Assembly: GCA_017550745.1 (NCBI GenBank)
Contig: JAFZOG010000072.1
Span: forward strand, 1 to 64,000
Length of the DNA: 64,000 nucleotides
Source of the DNA: Clostridia bacterium
GTDB taxonomy: Bacteria; Bacillota; Clostridia; Christensenellales; Aristaeellaceae
Reading direction: 5' to 3'
Position 1 is the first letter of the stretch. Each line of letters starts with the position of its first letter. The position numbers were made by a program, and so were the translations under genes. Shown in pieces: positions 61,139 to 64,000 of this stretch. The notes beneath the pieces were generated by a model that was not told the DNA's origin, made no database searches, and saw only the letters and a program-made list of their open reading frames with translations.

Positions 61139-61435
61139 CACTTTAGGTAAGTAAAGGGATCAGGGATTAGGGAATAGGGAATAGGGATTAGGCGAACAAG
61201 CACGTCTGTCATCCCTTCGACTACGCTCAGGGCAGGCTCTGAGCCGCCACGATACGGATGTGGCGTGCGAAGGAACTCCTTCGTTCCTTGTAAAGATGCT
61301 TTTACGAGTGAGTTTCTTCGCACGTGCCCATCTGTATAGTGAGGTCCTTCGCTTCGCTCAGGATGACAGGGTGGGTTCTCCCCTGATCCCTAATCCCTAA
61401 TCCCTAATCCCTGATCCCTTTACTGACTTAAAGTG
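61139..61435. mobile_element. MITE-like element with CACTTTAAGTCAGTAA ends, copy 2
   Basis: The left end CACTTTAGGTAAGTAAAGGG is matched by the right end CCCTTTACTGACTTAAAGTG. The second arm equals the left end of the element at 30796 base for base over 16 bases. Inside, AGGGATTAGGG-type repeats face their complement CCCTAATCCCT, and a GTCATC...GATGAC repeat is nested in the middle. It ends a few bases from the stop codon of the L,D-transpeptidase gene. Confidence 0.75.
61208..61367. repeat. GTCATC...GATGAC dispersed repeat, copy 3 (nested)
   Basis: It starts GTCATCCCTTCGACTACGCT and ends CTTCGCTCAGGATGAC. It lies inside the larger palindromic element at 61139-61435. Confidence 0.7.
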
Positions 61436-61440
61436 CCCTT

Positions 61441-62565
61441 TTATTTCTTCCAATAAGACATAACTTCTCCGGGTGACGAAGTCCTATGGATCTCATTGAT
61501 TTCTTCCAGCACGGCCTTGCGGCGCGGGGGCTGGCAGTTAGGGCAGGGCGTGAGGGAAGCGTAAGCGCTGTCGTCCAGCTGGCCGTAAGTAAAGGACTTC
61601 ATCTGCGGCCAGTATTTTTCCTTTACGCCTTTGCATTCATTGGTGGTATGGTAGTAACTGCCGCCGTCCGGGTTATAATACAGCACGGTATCGTCGTCTG
61701 GGATTTCCACCTGGCGGCCCTGATAATCTTCCCAAATCACGAGTTTGGTACCGGTCTTGATATTATCCCAGATCCATTTCATGTTGATGCCGTCGGGGTT
61801 TTTGAGCCGTTGCACGCGGATGCACCCGTGGCTGGAGCGGGTGCCCAGCTTCGGCTCGGTATTTTTATAGTTTTTGGAGCCGTCGCCGTTTTTGGTGTGG
61901 GGCACCTCATGGAGCAAATCGCCGCTGTTGAAGCGCAGGCCCATGGCGCAGATCAGGCTGTCGCTTCTGAAATCCCCCACCCGGGATACGATGATAAACT
62001 CGCCGGAGCGGGTTTCGTTATAGGGCTGCTTATCGTTATACAGGCCAGTAGATACGGCCAGGGTGCTCATCAGATGGCCGTCGTGGAAAAGATACAGCGT
62101 CTGCGTCAGCTTGTCGATCACGATGCCGTAATCCTGATTGACTTTTTTTGTTTTCAGCTTGCTTGACTGAACATAACCGGTGACAAAAGCGTTCCAGTTT
62201 TTCACCTTGCTGTCGTGGAAGGAACTGGAATAGGTCTCCACCTTCGTCCAGCCGTTGTTTCCCTGCTCCAGCACATGCACCGCCTGGCTGGCCCCGGTGA
62301 TGACGCCCAGCTGCTCGCTGTTTTTATCCGGCTCGGCGTACAGAATCACCTGGTCCTTCTGCCCCGCGTCCACGATGGTGATGGGCGAGGTCAGCATGGC
62401 CCACACCGCTTCCTCGTCGTGAATGTCCATGGGCGTGCACCAGTAGCAGGCTTCATGGTCCGGGTGGTATTCGCTGCGACAGGCGGGGGTGATGGCCTCT
62501 TCCGCCCGGGCGCAGGCCATAACGGATATAAGCGTGAAAAATATGAAAAGCGCCTTTTTCAGCAT
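61441..62565 (-). CDS. Secreted L,D-transpeptidase (YkuD) with SH3-like domain
   Basis: The 374-residue product has a signal peptide (MLKKALFIFFTLISVMACAR). An SH3-like domain follows (VILYAEPDKNSEQLGVITGA), then a YkuD domain with GIVIDKLTQTLYLFHDG and the catalytic motif SSHGCIRVQRL. A C-terminal cysteine-containing segment (TTNECKG, then CPNCQ) is unusual. Such enzymes make 3-3 cross-links in peptidoglycan or anchor proteins. The start at 62565 has AGGAGG upstream and a promoter at 62605-62633. Confidence 0.93.
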   Translation of the reverse strand: MLKKALFIFFTLISVMACARAEEAITPACRSEYHPDHEACYWCTPMDIHDEEAVWAMLTSPITIVDAGQKDQVILYAEPDKNSEQLGVITGASQAVHVLEQGNNGWTKVETYSSSFHDSKVKNWNAFVTGYVQSSKLKTKKVNQDYGIVIDKLTQTLYLFHDGHLMSTLAVSTGLYNDKQPYNETRSGEFIIVSRVGDFRSDSLICAMGLRFNSGDLLHEVPHTKNGDGSKNYKNTEPKLGTRSSHGCIRVQRLKNPDGINMKWIWDNIKTGTKLVIWEDYQGRQVEIPDDDTVLYYNPDGGSYYHTTNECKGVKEKYWPQMKSFTYGQLDDSAYASLTPCPNCQPPRRKAVLEEINEIHRTSSPGEVMSYWKK

Positions 62566-62604
62566 ACACGCGCCTCCTTTGCATAAAAATCTTGTTACCC
62601 GCCC

Positions 62605-62633
62605 ATCATACCACATTTTCACCCTGTTTGCAA
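62605..62633 (-). promoter_or_regulatory. Promoter of the L,D-transpeptidase gene
   Basis: On the minus strand TTGCAA (62628-62633), a 17-base spacer and TATGAT (62605-62610) lie 40 bases upstream of the start codon. Confidence 0.78.
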
Positions 62634-62711
62634 ATGCGGATGCAGGGCTGCGTGTTCTACTTTCTGTCCGCGGCGCATACCCATGGTGCAGACGCGATAG
62701 GAGGGACGAAC

Positions 62712-64000
62712 ATGGAATTTGAATGGATTCGTGAAAATATGGAAACCGAGCAGATCATCGCCGCCAAGCCGACCCAGGTGTCCGCGGAAACGGAAGTGAC
62801 CCTGCCGGGCGGCCTGCGGGAGGAAGCGAAGGTATATTATGCCGACGCCACGGCGGCGGTGAACGGCGGCGAGCTGAGCGGCAGCCGCGTCACCGCGGAC
62901 GGGCGGGTGACCTTTCATGTGCTTTACGGCCAGGGGGATTTGGCCAACGTTCGGGCACTGGAAGCGACGGCGGATTTTTCCCAGGCGCTGCCGCTGAAGG
63001 AGGATTACGGACAGCTGGCCGCGGTGCGCCTCCAGCCCAAGGCGGCGGTGCAGCACGTATCCGCGAAAGCGTTCAACGGCCGGCTGCTCCTGCAGGCCAT
63101 TCTGGAGCTGACCGCAGAAGCCAGCCTGCCGCGCACCGTGTCCTTCATCCGGGACGGGACGGAAGCGCCGGACATTCAGAAAACCAGCCAGACAGTGGCC
63201 ATGCAGCGCACAGTGGGCGAGGGCGAAGTGCAGAACCTGTTCCGAGAGGAATTTGAGCTGTCCGACGTGCTGAAAATCACCGACACGCTGTTTGCCTCCG
63301 CTGAGGCGCAGGTGGAGGACATCATGGGCGGAGCCGAGGGCAAAGCGGCGGTGACCGGCACCGTGACCATCGACGCTTACCACGCCTCCGGCCTCCCGGG
63401 GCGTCCGCTGGTATACACCCGCCACACCATGCCGTACGAGCAGCAGGTGACGCTGTCCGGCGCCCTGGGCACCGCCCTGGCCGCGCAGACGGCGGTGAAG
63501 GATGTGGCGGTGCTCAGCCAGGAAACCGAGGACGGCGGGCGGCTGATGCGGGCGGAAATCCAGCTGGCCACCGCCATCCGCGCCGTGGAGGATCAGGAAA
63601 TGGATACGCTGCGCGACGCCTTCACCACCACAGGGGACGCCCTGGAATTGCAGACCCGGCAGGTGGTTTTCCGCAGCGGCATGGTGAACGAAACCGCCGC
63701 CGAGAGCGGACGAACGGTGATGATCCTGCCCGAAGGCTCGCCCCGGGTGAAAACGCCGCTGCTGGCCTTTGTACGGCCCGTGCTGGCCGGTACGGAGCTG
63801 CTTAAGGACAACAGGCTGGCCGCGGACGGGGTGCTGGACGTCACCCTGATTTACCAGACCGATGACAGCGACGTGCCCGTATCCGTGCGGCAGGAGGAAG
63901 CGTTCCATACCGTTTTTTCCACCCAGGCCCTGCCGGAGGACAGCCTGACCCTGACCGCCGTCCAGGTGGAGCCCAGCGCGGTGACCGGCGACCGGGTGGA
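62712..64000 (+). CDS. SPOCS/DUF3794 domain protein, SipL-like (partial)
   Basis: The open frame runs from an ATG with AGGAGGG seven bases upstream to the end of the window (about 429 residues seen) and continues beyond it. The product has repeated beta-rich DUF3794-type modules: AETEVTLPGGLREEAKVYYA, RVTFHVLYGQGDLANVRALE, later VKTPLLAFVRPVLAGTELL and VTLIYQTDDSDVP. In Clostridioides such domains occur in SipL, which binds SpoIVA in spore-coat assembly. A LysM domain would be expected after the window end. There is no signal peptide. Confidence 0.85.
   Translation, partial: MEFEWIRENMETEQIIAAKPTQVSAETEVTLPGGLREEAKVYYADATAAVNGGELSGSRVTADGRVTFHVLYGQGDLANVRALEATADFSQALPLKEDYGQLAAVRLQPKAAVQHVSAKAFNGRLLLQAILELTAEASLPRTVSFIRDGTEAPDIQKTSQTVAMQRTVGEGEVQNLFREEFELSDVLKITDTLFASAEAQVEDIMGGAEGKAAVTGTVTIDAYHASGLPGRPLVYTRHTMPYEQQVTLSGALGTALAAQTAVKDVAVLSQETEDGGRLMRAEIQLATAIRAVEDQEMDTLRDAFTTTGDALELQTRQVVFRSGMVNETAAESGRTVMILPEGSPRVKTPLLAFVRPVLAGTELLKDNRLAADGVLDVTLIYQTDDSDVPVSVRQEEAFHTVFSTQALPEDSLTLTAVQVEPSAVTGDRV

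Overview
The window is a GC-rich (roughly 55-60 percent by eye) chromosomal stretch of a low-copy, apparently heterotrophic Firmicute. Several features point to class Clostridia, probably a Christensenellales/Eubacteriales gut or rumen lineage. These are the PyrD-PyrK type dihydroorotate dehydrogenase, the LplB/YtcP sugar importer with a YesM/YesN two-component pair, the DUF5685 protein, OhrR, FloA/NfeD, a DUF3794 (SPOCS) spore-coat-type protein, strong GGAGG ribosome binding sites and textbook TTGACA-17-TATAAT promoters. The species assignment is an inference from gene content. No rRNA, tRNA, CRISPR array, prophage or transposase was seen.

Region 1-11,000: an AEC-type carrier, a DUF5060 glycosidase-like protein, an unknown secreted protein, a beta-lactamase-fold hydrolase and small unknowns, then a vitamin B12 importer (btuF-btuC-btuD) behind a cobalamin riboswitch, then a histidine phosphatase. 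Region 11,000-21,000: a carbohydrate ABC importer with its two-component regulator, a two-subunit class I fumarase split by a dispersed repeat, and a PutP-type sodium symporter. Region 20,800-29,300: an operon of zinc-ribbon protein, DUF5685, J-domain protein and MazG; tcdA; a HAD hydrolase; an orphan metal permease; and a redox cluster (OhrR, thioredoxin, a thioredoxin-reductase-like flavoprotein lacking the NADPH motif, and glutathione peroxidase).

Region 29,400-31,300 is the most unusual. Two tandem genes of 44 and 49 codons encode paralogous peptides sharing the block LAEDVNAPELRNP. They face an AraC regulator and lie next to a 447-bp structured palindromic element whose terminal repeats recur around 61 kb. 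Region 31,200-42,000 holds mostly housekeeping genes: prfA, a GGDEF protein, mnmM, two uracil-DNA glycosylases (one without iron-sulfur ligands), trmL, a stand-alone fragment resembling the C-terminal domain of tagaturonate reductase, a CDP-alcohol phosphatidyltransferase, recO and an ABC-2 exporter.

Region 42,000-64,000: radC, a YdcF protein, an HD-GYP protein, pepT and a family 3 glycoside hydrolase on the plus strand. A long pyrimidine operon follows on the minus strand (pyrC, GNAT, nitroreductase, pyrK, pyrD, pyrF, NUDIX, pyrE, GNAT, pyrB). Its pyrB carries a fused zinc domain of the PyrI regulatory chain. Next come a flotillin operon (nfeD-floA-unknown-LytTR regulator), an L,D-transpeptidase and the start of a SPOCS-domain protein cut by the window end.

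Four families of dispersed palindromic repeats are visible: a GGGGGAAACC hairpin (five copies including one decayed), a GTCATC...GATGAC repeat (three), a CACTTTAAGTCAGTAA-ended element (two) and one 161-bp palindrome. They account for most intergenic space longer than 250 bp.
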